Both the position numbers and the translations under genes were made by a program. The notes beneath the pieces are model-generated. The model was not told the origin of the DNA. It was given only the letters and a program-made list of their open reading frames with translations, and ran no database searches. Source: Burkholderia ubonensis subsp. mesacidophila (GTDB lineage: Bacteria > Pseudomonadota > Gammaproteobacteria > Burkholderiales > Burkholderiaceae). Taken from it: a stretch of 64,000 nt of DNA. The DNA is taken from contig NZ_CP020737.1 of the NCBI RefSeq assembly GCF_002097715.1, positions 3,596,001 to 3,660,000 of the forward strand, given 5' to 3'. Shown in pieces: positions 30,421 to 39,900 of this stretch (position 1 is the first letter of the stretch; every line of letters begins with the position of its first letter).

Positions 30421-32301
30421 ATGGACCCCAGATTTCTCGACCACTACAATCGCGAACTGACCTACATGCGGGAGCTATCCGCGGAGTTCGCCGCGCAGCA
30501 CCCGAAGATCGCCCGCCGGCTCGGCATGCAGGGCATCGAAACGGCCGATCCCTACGTGGAACGGATGATCGAGGCGTTCTGCTTCATGTCGGCCCGTACC
30601 CAGCTCAAGCTCGACGCCGAATTCCCGCGCTTCACACAACGCCTGCTCGAGGTCGTGTATCCGAACTACGTCGCGCCGACGCCGTCGATGGCGGTGGCGC
30701 GGCTGCGCCCGAGCCTGCGCGAAGGCAATTTCAGCAAGGGCTTCACGGTGCCGCGCCACAGCGTGCTGCGCTCGTCGATCCCGCCGGGCGAGCAGACGGC
30801 CTGCGAATTCCGCAGTGGTCATGAAATCACGCTTTGGCCGATCGAGATCGTCGACGCGAAGCTGACCGCCGTACCGCCGGATCTTCCCGACCTGGAGCGC
30901 AGCCTGCTGCCGCACATGCGGCTGCGCGGCGCGCTCCGGCTGCGGTTGCGCACGGTCGGCGAGATCAAGTTCTCGCAGATCACCGGGCTCGACCGGCTGT
31001 CGCTCTATATCGGCGGCGACGAACGGATCGCCTCGCATCTGTTCGAACTGATCCATGCAGGCAGCGTCGCCTCGGTCGTCCGCGCGCACGGCGCCGCCCG
31101 AGGCGATTGCACGGTCGTCGCGAAGCATCCGGTCGATTTCGAAGGTCTCCGTCCCGATCAGAGCCTGCTGCCGCAGGTGTGGAATACGTTCCACGGACAC
31201 AACCTGCTGCATGAGTACTTCACCTGCAGGCAGCGCTTCCATTTCTTCGTGCTGACGCAGCTGCAGGCCGGCCTGTCCACGATCGACGGCAAGGAAGCGG
31301 AAATCGTGCTGCTGCTCGACCGGCTACCGGACGAACTGGCGACGCATGTCGATGCGTCGAGCTTCCAGTTGTTCTGCACGCCGATCATCAACCTGTTTCC
31401 CCGGCGCACCGACCGGATCGAGATCAACCGGGCGCTGACCGCGTTCCACCTGATTCCGGATCGCAGCCGTCCGCTCGACTACGAGGTCTTCTCGGTGTCT
31501 CGCGTGTTCGGCCAGAAGGCCGAGACCTCGACCGAAGTGACGTTCAATCCGCTGTACCAGACGCTGCACAGCGATATAGGCAATTACGGACGCTACTTCT
31601 CCATTCTGCGCGAGCCTCGCACGATGTCGGCCAATGCGCGCAAGTACGGCACGCGCAGCCAATACGTCGGCACCGAGGTGTTCGTCTCGCTCGTCGACCA
31701 GGCCGAAGCGCCGTACGCCGACACGATCCGCTATCTGTCCGTCGATGCATGGCTGACCAATCGCGACCTGCCGCGCCTGATCCCCCGCAACGGGTTCAAC
31801 GACCTCACGATGCAGGACTCGGTGCCGATCGAGGGCGTGAGTCTCGTGCATCCCCCGAGCACGCCGCGCGAGCCGTACGCGACGGGCGAGACCGCATGGC
31901 GGCTGATTCGCCAGTTGAGCTTCAACTACATGCCGCTCGCGGAGCTCGACCATCGCGACGGCGGCCAGGCGCTGCGCAACATGCTGCGGCTCTTCGTCGG
32001 GACGAGCGAGCACGAGCAGCGCACGCAGATCGAAAGCCTCGTCGGCGCGCGCACCGAACCCGTCGTGCGGCGCCTGCCCGATCACGGCCTGCTCGTATAC
32101 GGGCGCGGCGTACGCTGCGAACTGACGGTCGACGAGACGGGCTTCTCGGGCGTGAGCCCCTATCTGTTCGGTCTCGTGCTCGAGCAATACCTGTCGCGGC
32201 ACGTGTCGATCAACGTCTTTACCGAGACGGAGCTGCGCTCGATGCAGCGTGGCCTCGTGACGCGCTGGAAGCCGCGCATGGGCGGACGGGGAGCGGTGTA
32301 G
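30421..32301 (+). CDS. tssF: T6SS baseplate protein TssF
   Basis: Largest wedge protein of the baseplate, working as TssF2-TssG. It is 626 aa, a typical length. N-terminal signature DPRFLDHYNRELTYMRELSAEFA, QHPKIARRLGMQGIETADPYVERMIEAFCFM (with a natural split) and FPRFTQRLLEVVYPNYVAPTPSMAV; later DRIEINRALTAFHLIPDRSRPLDYEVFSV and PYLFGLVLEQYLSRHVSINVFTETEL. It starts right after tssE and ends 3 bp before tssG. Confidence 0.96.
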   Translation: MDPRFLDHYNRELTYMRELSAEFAAQHPKIARRLGMQGIETADPYVERMIEAFCFMSARTQLKLDAEFPRFTQRLLEVVYPNYVAPTPSMAVARLRPSLREGNFSKGFTVPRHSVLRSSIPPGEQTACEFRSGHEITLWPIEIVDAKLTAVPPDLPDLERSLLPHMRLRGALRLRLRTVGEIKFSQITGLDRLSLYIGGDERIASHLFELIHAGSVASVVRAHGAARGDCTVVAKHPVDFEGLRPDQSLLPQVWNTFHGHNLLHEYFTCRQRFHFFVLTQLQAGLSTIDGKEAEIVLLLDRLPDELATHVDASSFQLFCTPIINLFPRRTDRIEINRALTAFHLIPDRSRPLDYEVFSVSRVFGQKAETSTEVTFNPLYQTLHSDIGNYGRYFSILREPRTMSANARKYGTRSQYVGTEVFVSLVDQAEAPYADTIRYLSVDAWLTNRDLPRLIPRNGFNDLTMQDSVPIEGVSLVHPPSTPREPYATGETAWRLIRQLSFNYMPLAELDHRDGGQALRNMLRLFVGTSEHEQRTQIESLVGARTEPVVRRLPDHGLLVYGRGVRCELTVDETGFSGVSPYLFGLVLEQYLSRHVSINVFTETELRSMQRGLVTRWKPRMGGRGAV

Positions 32302-32304
32302 CCC

Positions 32305-33366
32305 ATGGACAGAATCGATTCAATGCCGGTCAAGGACGGCTCGCCGCTGCACCCCGATTCGCTGCGCATGTGGTTCGACGAGCGCACGCCGTGGCAGGCG
32401 GGCTTCCTCAGCCTGCTGCGCACGATCAGCGCGCGCGACGCGACCCAGCCGCTGCCCGGCACGGCCCGCCTGCCAAGGGAGGAGCCGTTCCGCGTCGGTC
32501 AGCAGCCGTCGATGGCGTTCGCGCCGCGCGAGATCGCGGCACTCGACGTGCGAGGCGGCCGGCTCGACGTCCGGCTCTTCGGGCTCGGGCTCTGGGGGCC
32601 GCAGGGCCCGCTGCCGCTCCATATGACGGAGCTGGCGTACAGCCGTGCGGAGAGCCATCAGGACCAGACGCTCATCGCGTTCGCCAACCTGTTTCATCAC
32701 CGGGCGCTCACGCTGTTCTACCGGGCATGGGCGTCAGCGCAGGCGACCGTCTCGCTCGACCGGCCGGAGGACGAGACCTTTTCGTTCTACGTCGGCAGTC
32801 TGATGGGCACCGACCCCGCTGAAGCGGCATGCACGCACCCGCCGCCGCATGCGCGTTATGCGGCCTCCGCACACCTGGTGCGCGAGGCGCGCAATCCGGA
32901 CGGTCTGGCCGCGACGCTGTCCCATTACTTCGGCGTGCCCGTGGCGGTCGACGAATACGTGCCGCACTGGATTCGGATTACCGGCCCGGAACGCTGCCTG
33001 CTCGGCGCGCGTGCGCCGTCGACCATCATGGGCGAGGGCGCCCTGCTGGGCGACACGATCCCCGATTGCCAGCACAAGTTCCGTCTCGTGGTCGGGCCGC
33101 TCGATCTCGACCAGTACCTGCGCCTCACGCCCCATGGCGACGACCTGCCCACGCTGGTCGACTGGGTCCGCGCATTCGTCGGTCTCGAGTACGACTGGGA
33201 AATCAAGCTGCTGGTCAAGCCGCGCGCCGCGCCGCCCGCGCGCGCCGACAGCTCGCACCGGCTCGGCTACTCGACCTGGCTCGGCGAATCCATGGACGAC
33301 AAGCCTGTCGTCGGCATGGTGTTCGAGCCCGAGAAATACTGCGATCAACTGGAGAATGCAGCATGA
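32305..33366 (+). CDS. tssG: T6SS baseplate protein TssG
   Basis: Partner of TssF in the wedge. It is 353 aa. Seen: FDERTPWQAGFLSLLRTI, the PLPGTARLPREEPFRVGQQPSMAFAPREIA segment of the family, LFGLGLWGPQGPLPLHMTELAY and HRALTLFYRAWASAQATVS, and FRLVVGPLDLDQYLRLTPHG. The stop overlaps the tssA start as ATGA. It has a normal length and no interruption. Confidence 0.96.
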   Translation: MDRIDSMPVKDGSPLHPDSLRMWFDERTPWQAGFLSLLRTISARDATQPLPGTARLPREEPFRVGQQPSMAFAPREIAALDVRGGRLDVRLFGLGLWGPQGPLPLHMTELAYSRAESHQDQTLIAFANLFHHRALTLFYRAWASAQATVSLDRPEDETFSFYVGSLMGTDPAEAACTHPPPHARYAASAHLVREARNPDGLAATLSHYFGVPVAVDEYVPHWIRITGPERCLLGARAPSTIMGEGALLGDTIPDCQHKFRLVVGPLDLDQYLRLTPHGDDLPTLVDWVRAFVGLEYDWEIKLLVKPRAAPPARADSSHRLGYSTWLGESMDDKPVVGMVFEPEKYCDQLENAA

Positions 33367-34421
33367 ATGCCAACACGCACGGCGCGGCGCTGCGCTATGC
33401 CGACCTCCTCGAGCCCGTTTCGCCCGATGCGCCGTGCGGCCCCGATCTCGAATACGATCCGGCCTTCGTCATGCTGCAAGCGGCCGTCGCGCCGAGAACG
33501 GACGCGCAGTACGGCGATTTCGTCGATGCCCCGCCACAGGCGAACTGGGCCGAAGCCGAGCGCGACTGTCGCGCGCTGCTGCTACGCACGAAGGACCTCC
33601 GGCTGCTCACGATCCTGACCCGCTGCCGTATCCGCCAAAGCGGCGCCGAGGGCCTGCGCGACGGCGTCGCGCTGCTGCAGCAGATGCTCGAGCGCTACGG
33701 CGAGGCCTTGCATCCGACGCCGACGCTCGATGGCGAGCGCGATCCGCTCGTCTACTCGAACGCGATCGCCGCGCTGGCCGATGCCGACGCGACGCTGGCG
33801 GATGCCCGCGACATCCGGCTGCCGAAGACCGCCGGCTTGCAGTTGCAGTTGCGCGACATCGAGAAAGCGTTCGCGGTCCCGCGCGCCAAGGACGCGCTCG
33901 CGCCGGAATCGGCGAGCCGGCTGCTCAGCGAACTGTGGAATCGGCGCGACTCCGTGGTCGTCGCGCTGGCGGACGCGCAGCGCGCTGTCGCCGAGATTGC
34001 CGCGCGGATGCGCGACGCGTTGCAGGCCGATGCGCCGGATCTCGACGGCATCGTGAAACTGCTGCAGCCTTTCGCGCCAACGGCCCTCGACGCGGGCCGC
34101 ACGCCGGCCGCCGCCAGTCCGTCCGATGCGCCGCCGGAGCCGGCATCGGCGCCGGATGCAGACGCGGGCGCGCCCGCCGAAACGGCGCCGCGCGAAGCCG
34201 GCGCCCCGGCCCGGACGGCGCCCGACGCGCGGCCGACGGATCGCTGGAGCGCGCTCGCGGCGATTCAGGAAACGCGTCTGTGGTTCGAGCAAAACGAGCC
34301 GAGCAGTCCTGTCATCGTGCTGCTCCGGCAATCCGAACGCATGGTCGGCAAGCGCTTTTCGGAGCTTGCGGGCGTGATCCCCGCCGAGCTTCTCGCGCAG
34401 TGGGACGCGATCGACATCTGA
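33363..34421 (+). CDS. tssA: T6SS cap/priming protein TssA
   Basis: Coordinates baseplate priming and tube/sheath growth. It is 352 aa from ATG 33363 (ATGA overlap with tssG). The N-terminal ImpA domain is clear: RYADLLEPVSPDAPCGPDLEYDPAFVML and GLRDGVALLQQMLERYGEALHPTP. An Ala/Pro-rich linker (about 248-290) joins a short C-terminal domain WSALAAIQETRLWFEQNEPSSPV, so this is one of the short TssA classes. It is the last standard T6SS gene of the operon; a fimbrial adhesin gene follows after 42 bp. Confidence 0.95.
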   Translation: MNANTHGAALRYADLLEPVSPDAPCGPDLEYDPAFVMLQAAVAPRTDAQYGDFVDAPPQANWAEAERDCRALLLRTKDLRLLTILTRCRIRQSGAEGLRDGVALLQQMLERYGEALHPTPTLDGERDPLVYSNAIAALADADATLADARDIRLPKTAGLQLQLRDIEKAFAVPRAKDALAPESASRLLSELWNRRDSVVVALADAQRAVAEIAARMRDALQADAPDLDGIVKLLQPFAPTALDAGRTPAAASPSDAPPEPASAPDADAGAPAETAPREAGAPARTAPDARPTDRWSALAAIQETRLWFEQNEPSSPVIVLLRQSERMVGKRFSELAGVIPAELLAQWDAIDI

Positions 34422-34463
34422 GCGCCGCCCTCCCCCATTTCATCATCTTCATCACAGAGTCAC

Positions 34464-35498
34464 ATGATGAAAAGAACCCGAGCTTTTCTCACCACTGCCT
34501 TCCTGCTGGCCGCGTCGCCGGCCGTGCTGGCGGCGTGTCGGCCCATTACCCCGGAAGAGTCTGCCAGGTGGACCGAGACGCGCCCCATACCCAACCAGAT
34601 AATGACGACGTTCAACATCGCCTTTCCGTCCGGCGTCGTCGACGTCGACCCCGATCTGCCGATCGGCAGCCCGCTCGTCAGCGGCGAGTCCGCGCCCACG
34701 CCCTCCATGAGTTTCATCGCCTGCGATCCACCGAGCGGAGCAATCATCGTAGACTTCATGACCGCTCCCCCCCCTTCTCCGCTCGGCAACAAGATTTACG
34801 CAACCAACGTGCCGGGCATTGGTTTCCGGCTCAATTACGTGCGCGCCAGCGGCAGCACCAGCGTCGTGCCTTATACGAACAACTGGACGGAACACCCGGA
34901 GACCCCCGGCACGCAGCCGGTCAACTACGGCGACGGCGCGAAATACCGGGTCGATCTGATTAAAACCAGCAACGATATTCCGAGCTTCTCGACGATCACC
35001 TTCGGCCATCTCGCGCGAACCTACGGCGACGGCAATCCCGGTGTAGCCGTCACCAACATCTACTCCGGCAACGTGTCGCTCCGGGTGTTGCCGAGTTGCC
35101 GCGTCGACAGCAGCACGCTGAACATCGACTTCGGCCAGTTCGGCCCCTATGACGTTTCACAGACGACAGGCCCGACACGCGCCGTGAACTTCCGGGTGCT
35201 CTGCTCGGGCCCGACGCCCCCCGCGTCGATCACCGCCACGCTGAGCGCACCTCGGGACACGGAAGATCCCGCGCTGATCCAGAACACCGGCGCCCGGCAC
35301 CTCGCGATCCGCCTGCGGGACAAAACGACCGGCGCGCTGCTGAAGCCCGGCGACGCGAGCAGCACGCTCGTGCAGAAGCCGAACGGTGCGATGGAATCCG
35401 GCTTCGATCTCGAAGCCACCGTGCTGCGGGTCGGCAACCAGCCGCCCACCACGGGCAAGATCGACGCGACCTCGGTCATCACGCTCAGCATCCTCTAA
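34464..35498 (+). CDS. Two-domain fimbrial tip adhesin inside the T6SS operon
   Basis: A 344-aa exported protein built like a FimH/MrkD adhesin: signal peptide 1-23 (AFLLAASPAVLA), N-terminal receptor domain to about 205 with Cys25 and Cys87, and a pilin domain from about 206 (VSLRVLPSCRVDSSTLNIDFGQFGPYDV) with Cys212 and Cys247. The usual end ATSVITLSIL supplies the donor strand. The four cysteines form two plausible disulfides. LAAC at residues 22-25 could be misread as a lipobox. It lies 42 bp after tssA and 31 bp before a glycosyltransferase, on the same strand, with no fimbrial gene beside it; the chaperone-usher operon is 22 kb away. Confidence 0.85.
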   Translation: MMKRTRAFLTTAFLLAASPAVLAACRPITPEESARWTETRPIPNQIMTTFNIAFPSGVVDVDPDLPIGSPLVSGESAPTPSMSFIACDPPSGAIIVDFMTAPPPSPLGNKIYATNVPGIGFRLNYVRASGSTSVVPYTNNWTEHPETPGTQPVNYGDGAKYRVDLIKTSNDIPSFSTITFGHLARTYGDGNPGVAVTNIYSGNVSLRVLPSCRVDSSTLNIDFGQFGPYDVSQTTGPTRAVNFRVLCSGPTPPASITATLSAPRDTEDPALIQNTGARHLAIRLRDKTTGALLKPGDASSTLVQKPNGAMESGFDLEATVLRVGNQPPTTGKIDATSVITLSIL

Positions 35499-35528
35499 CG
35501 CATCCGCGACACCCGCCCCATCGACACC

Positions 35529-36881
35529 ATGGAACGCACCATTTTCGTCCAGATCGCCAGCTATCGCGATCCGCAGTTGATTCCGACGCTGCTCGACCTG
35601 ATCGAGCGCGCCACCCACCCCGACCGGCTGCGCATCGTCGTGTGCTGGCAGCATGCGCTGGACGAGACCGTCGGCGCCTTTTTCGCTTACGGTTTCTCGC
35701 GTTGGCACGCATGCTACGATGGCGCGTTCGCCACGCATACGCTCGCCTATCGAGGCGCCACGATCGAGCTGATCGATGTGCCTCATCAGCAATCCCAAGG
35801 CGCCTGCTGGGCGCGCAACCTGATCCAGCAACAGTACCGCGACGAGCGCTACACGCTGCAACTCGACTCTCACCACTACTTCGCCGACGCGTGGGACGAG
35901 CTGGCCATCTCGATGCTCGAATCGCTGCGCTCGCGCAGCGCGAAGCCGCTGCTCACCACCTACCTGCCTGGATTCCAGCCCGGCAGCCCGCGCGAAACGC
36001 TCACGAATGCGCCGACCGGCCTGTATTTCCAACGCTTTACGCCAGATGGCGTAGTCACGATTCGTTCGGGTCTGCTCGACAACTGGCAAGCGTTGGAGGA
36101 GCCTGTTCCGACCGCGTTCTACAGCGCCCACTTCGCTTTTGCGGATGGGCATTTCGCCGTCGACGTCCGGCACGATCCGGACTACTTCTTTCTGGGCGAG
36201 GAAATCTCGATTGCCGTTCGCGCGTTCACGCATGGCTACGATCTGTATTTGCCGCATCGCGTGCTCGCCTGGCACGAATACACGCGTGCCAGCCGCGTCA
36301 AGATCTGGAATGACCACACGCCCGAAGCGCAAGCCAGCGGCCTCGTCACCGAGAACTGGGAAGTGCGCAACGCCCGTTCGTATGAACGGAACCGCGCGCT
36401 GCTCGGGGTCGACAGCACGTCATGCGACGGTATCGATTTCGGGCCCTTCGGTCTTGGCGCCGAACGCACGCTCGCACAATACGAAGCCTATGCGGGCATC
36501 AGCTTCGCCCACCGTGGCGTGCGCCGGGAAACGCACGACGGCCAGCCGCCGATGCCCGATGCGCATGCGTGGGCCTCAGAGGAAGAATGCAAGGCCATGC
36601 TGCTACGCGCACATGACTTTCGCGTCTGGGTGCATCGGAGCCGGTTCACGGATATCCTGCCGCAACTCGATCATTTTCGAATGCGCACCCATGCGCAGGA
36701 CGGGACGGTGATGTACGTCAAAACGCTCGATGCCGCCCAGTTTCACAAGAACATCAAGAGCGAGTGGTTCGACATGCACCTGTACTTCGCAACTGAATTC
36801 GAACAAGTCCCCGCCCGCAACACGATCGAATTGTTCGACCGCGACGGAACACTGCTGCGCGAACTCGAGCGAGCGATCTGA
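35529..36881 (+). CDS. Skp1-type GlcNAc-transferase family protein (Glycosyltransferase GlcNAc)
   Basis: A 450-aa cytoplasmic-looking protein of the family named after the Dictyostelium Skp1 hydroxyproline GlcNAc-transferase. Seen: N-terminal IFVQIASYRDPQLIPTLLDLIERA with the nucleotide-sugar fold, WARNLIQQQYRDERYTLQLDSHHYF with the metal-binding Asp113-Ser-His-His, then FFLGEEISIAVRAFTHGYDLYLPHRVLAWHEYTR, all in family order. There is no signal peptide. It ends the operon that starts with tagJ. The acceptor is unknown: the neighbouring adhesin, a T6SS protein or a sugar could each fit. The terminator-like hairpin at 36937 separates it from rhs. Confidence 0.85.
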   Translation: MERTIFVQIASYRDPQLIPTLLDLIERATHPDRLRIVVCWQHALDETVGAFFAYGFSRWHACYDGAFATHTLAYRGATIELIDVPHQQSQGACWARNLIQQQYRDERYTLQLDSHHYFADAWDELAISMLESLRSRSAKPLLTTYLPGFQPGSPRETLTNAPTGLYFQRFTPDGVVTIRSGLLDNWQALEEPVPTAFYSAHFAFADGHFAVDVRHDPDYFFLGEEISIAVRAFTHGYDLYLPHRVLAWHEYTRASRVKIWNDHTPEAQASGLVTENWEVRNARSYERNRALLGVDSTSCDGIDFGPFGLGAERTLAQYEAYAGISFAHRGVRRETHDGQPPMPDAHAWASEEECKAMLLRAHDFRVWVHRSRFTDILPQLDHFRMRTHAQDGTVMYVKTLDAAQFHKNIKSEWFDMHLYFATEFEQVPARNTIELFDRDGTLLRELERAI

Positions 36882-36936
36882 CGCTGGCGCGAGCGGCCTG
36901 CGGCTTCAGGAAAGCACCGCCCGCTTAGCCGAAATC

Positions 36937-36959
36937 GAAGGGGGTGACTCGCCCCCTTC
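36937..36959. terminator. Hairpin between the convergent glycosyltransferase and rhs genes
   Basis: GAAGGGGG (36937-36944) pairs perfectly with CCCCCTTC (36952-36959) across a 7-nt loop, in the 93-bp gap between convergent genes. There is no long T-run. It could stop either transcript. Confidence 0.6.
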
Positions 36960-36974
36960 AACGCTTTGTGCGGC

Positions 36975-39900
36975 CTAGCGGTCCAGCAACGCCATCCATT
37001 CGCTGCCCGGCACGACATCGTGCTCGTCAATGTCGCCCGTCAACCGCCTCGACAACTCGATCGGGCCGTCTTTGCATGACGCGCCGTCAACGTCGCCCTT
37101 CGGTCGCCTCAGCGAAACGGCGCAACCTGTCGGGTTCGCGACGCTCAACGGACTCGATACATAGCGATACGGGCTCACGCCCGCAGGCGCGGAACGGTCC
37201 GGACTAAGATAGCGGCTTGCGTCCGGATCGTAGTAGCGCCGGCCGTTCAGGTGAAGTCCGGTCTCGTCGTCCAGGTACTGCCCCGCAAACCTCAACGGCT
37301 GCCGCACCGGCGTTGCCAGCTGGGTCCACGGTATCACCTGCCCCCATGCCTTGTAGCGACCGCTCCAGACAAGTTTGCCCGCCTCGTCGGTCAACGCAAC
37401 GGCCGTGCCGGCGAGATCGGTCTGGTAGTAATAGATGTGCATCGCGTAAAACGAACCGTCTTCCTTGCGTTGCCGATTCACGCACGCAAGCGGCGCATAA
37501 CCGACGACACCGTCCCGTGCCGGCTGATACAGATAGATCCGCACGCTCTCGTCCGTCGTTTCCTGTACGAGGCGCTCGCCATGCCAGACGAAACGCGTGA
37601 CCTCGGCGTTCTCCTCCGGGCGCGGCGCCCCTCCCGTTTGGGGTTGCCCGACCGATTTACCGACGCGGCGGCCCAGCGCATCGTAGCGGTAACGCACCAC
37701 GCAACGCCGGCTCTGTACGCTCATCAGCCGGCCATCCGCGTCCCACGTGAAGGTCTGTTCGTCCGCCGCGCCACGCTTGGCGACGACCTGCCCCCAGGCG
37801 TCGTATTCATAGCGATATCCTCGGCATTCGCGTAGCCGATGATCGGGATAGACGGCACGCTGCCATCCGACGCGCGGCGTATCGAGCAGGTTGCCCGCTG
37901 CGTCCCACGTGAAGTATTCGATGCCGAGCTCGTCCGAGACGGCGCGCAGCAGGCAGCCGCGGCGATCGTAATCGTAATGGGTGCGGCCGTTGAAGCGATC
38001 GTCGACCTGCACGAGATTGTCGGCCGGACTGTAGTGGAACTCCCGCCAGAATTCAGCGCTGCCGGGCTGCATCTCGTTGTCGGGCGTCCGAATCACCGTC
38101 ATCGCAAACCAGCGCTCGAGCCACGAACCCGCATAAACGGAACGCAGATACAGTTCCCCTTGGGAGCGCAACAGTTGACGCGTTGCCGCATCGTAACTGA
38201 ACGCGGCGACGCCGCGCATTTCGTCGCCGATGCCCACCCCCGTGAGCACGGCTGCGCCGGCCTCGTCACGCTCTGTCTTCACGATGTGACCGTCCGGCAG
38301 CGTCATCGCGACGAGCCGCCCCGCGTCGTCATACGCGTATCGCAGCGCACCGTGCATGTCGTGCTCCGCCGTCAGATGCCCGGCTGAATCGTATTCGAAG
38401 CGAATGGTGTCGGGTTCGACGCCGATCGCAGCGCCCGCTTCGGTCGGCAGGCAGTTGATCATCCCCAGCCGGCCGTCGCGTACATACGTGTAGCGATAGC
38501 GCGCATGTTCGGTGTCGCGGCCGACCATCCGTCCGAGTGCATCGTTGGCGAAGGTTTCGATGCGCGTCTGCTCGTCCGACGTCGATGTGATCTGCAGTAA
38601 ATCGCCCGATGCGGCATAGCTGAACGAGCGGGTCACGCCGTCCGCGTCGACGATCGACGTCAACCGCTCGACCGGATCCCAGGTCAGGCGCTGATTCCCG
38701 CCGTTGCCGGCGACGGTGCGAATCCTGCGGCCGTGTGCATCGAACTCGTGTGCAGTGACGTTCCCCTCCTCGTCCACCGCGCGCACCACGCATCCGTACT
38801 GGTCGCGATGCCAATGCCGCGCCTGCCCGTCAGGGCCGATCGACGTGGTCAACTGACCCGCGGCGTTCCAGATCCGCCGCTCCTGCCTGCCGTCCGGCAG
38901 CGTGACGACCAACGGCTGCCCGAGCAGGTCCGGCTCGATCTGCGTCACGGCCCCGAGCGGATCGGTGATGGCCACGACATGCCCGTTGGCATCGCGCCGA
39001 TAGGTCACCGTGCGACTCGCGGCATCCGTCCGTTTCGACACGAGCCCGCGCGCGTCGCATTCGAGCGCGACAGCGCCGCGCTGCTCGTGCGTGTCGGTCC
39101 GAACCTGTACGCCGTCCTGTTCCGCATACGTCGTCTGCGTGATGCCATCGGACGGCGACTGAAACTGGGTCGGCCGCAACTCATCATCGCGCTGCCAGAG
39201 CCACGTCCGGCCGTCTTGCAGGCGAATGCTCAGCAGCTCGCGTGTCGCGAACGCGTAGACCGTCGACCGCTCGCCGCTCAACGGCGCCTCCTCACGAGTC
39301 GGCCGGCCCAGATTGTCGTTGACGGCGCGCACCTGTCGCTCCCCCGGCAACGTCAGCTCGATCGGCCATCCCGCACCGTCGTACTGGAACGCATGCCGCC
39401 GTCCGTCGAAATCGACATAAGCGAGCACATTGCCCCGTGCGTCGTATTGCCAGTGGGCCGTATGGCCGAACACGTCGGTCGCCTGCGCACCGCGTTCGGC
39501 CAGTGCGTACGTGCAGCGCTCGCGTGCCCCGCGACAGGTCGAGCGCTCGACGACGCGCGACGCTCCGCCGATCGTCTGCCACATGTAGCGCACGGTCTGC
39601 CGAAGCGGACCGATCTCCTCGACCATGCGACCGCTCTCGTCGTAGGCAAAGCCGCGCACGACGTTGCCGAGCCGGTTGCGCACCTCGGCCAGCCGGCCGT
39701 GCTCGTCGTAGGCGTAGCGAACGAGAAAGCCGGCCGGTCCGCCGTCCACGCATTCGATGCCGGACAAGTGCGTCCCGTCGCGCTCGTAGTGCAGCCGCAA
39801 TTCATGTCCGCACGTCCCCCCGCGCATGCGCAGCAGACGACCCGCATCGTCCCAGATGCAGCCGATCCGGCGGCGTCCCAGATCCTCGACGTACTTGATG

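Noticed and set aside
34464-34540. Lipobox at LAAC of the adhesin
   Set aside because: The Cys is needed for a disulfide with Cys87 in the receptor domain, and four Cys in two pairs fit an exported fimbrial adhesin cut by signal peptidase I.
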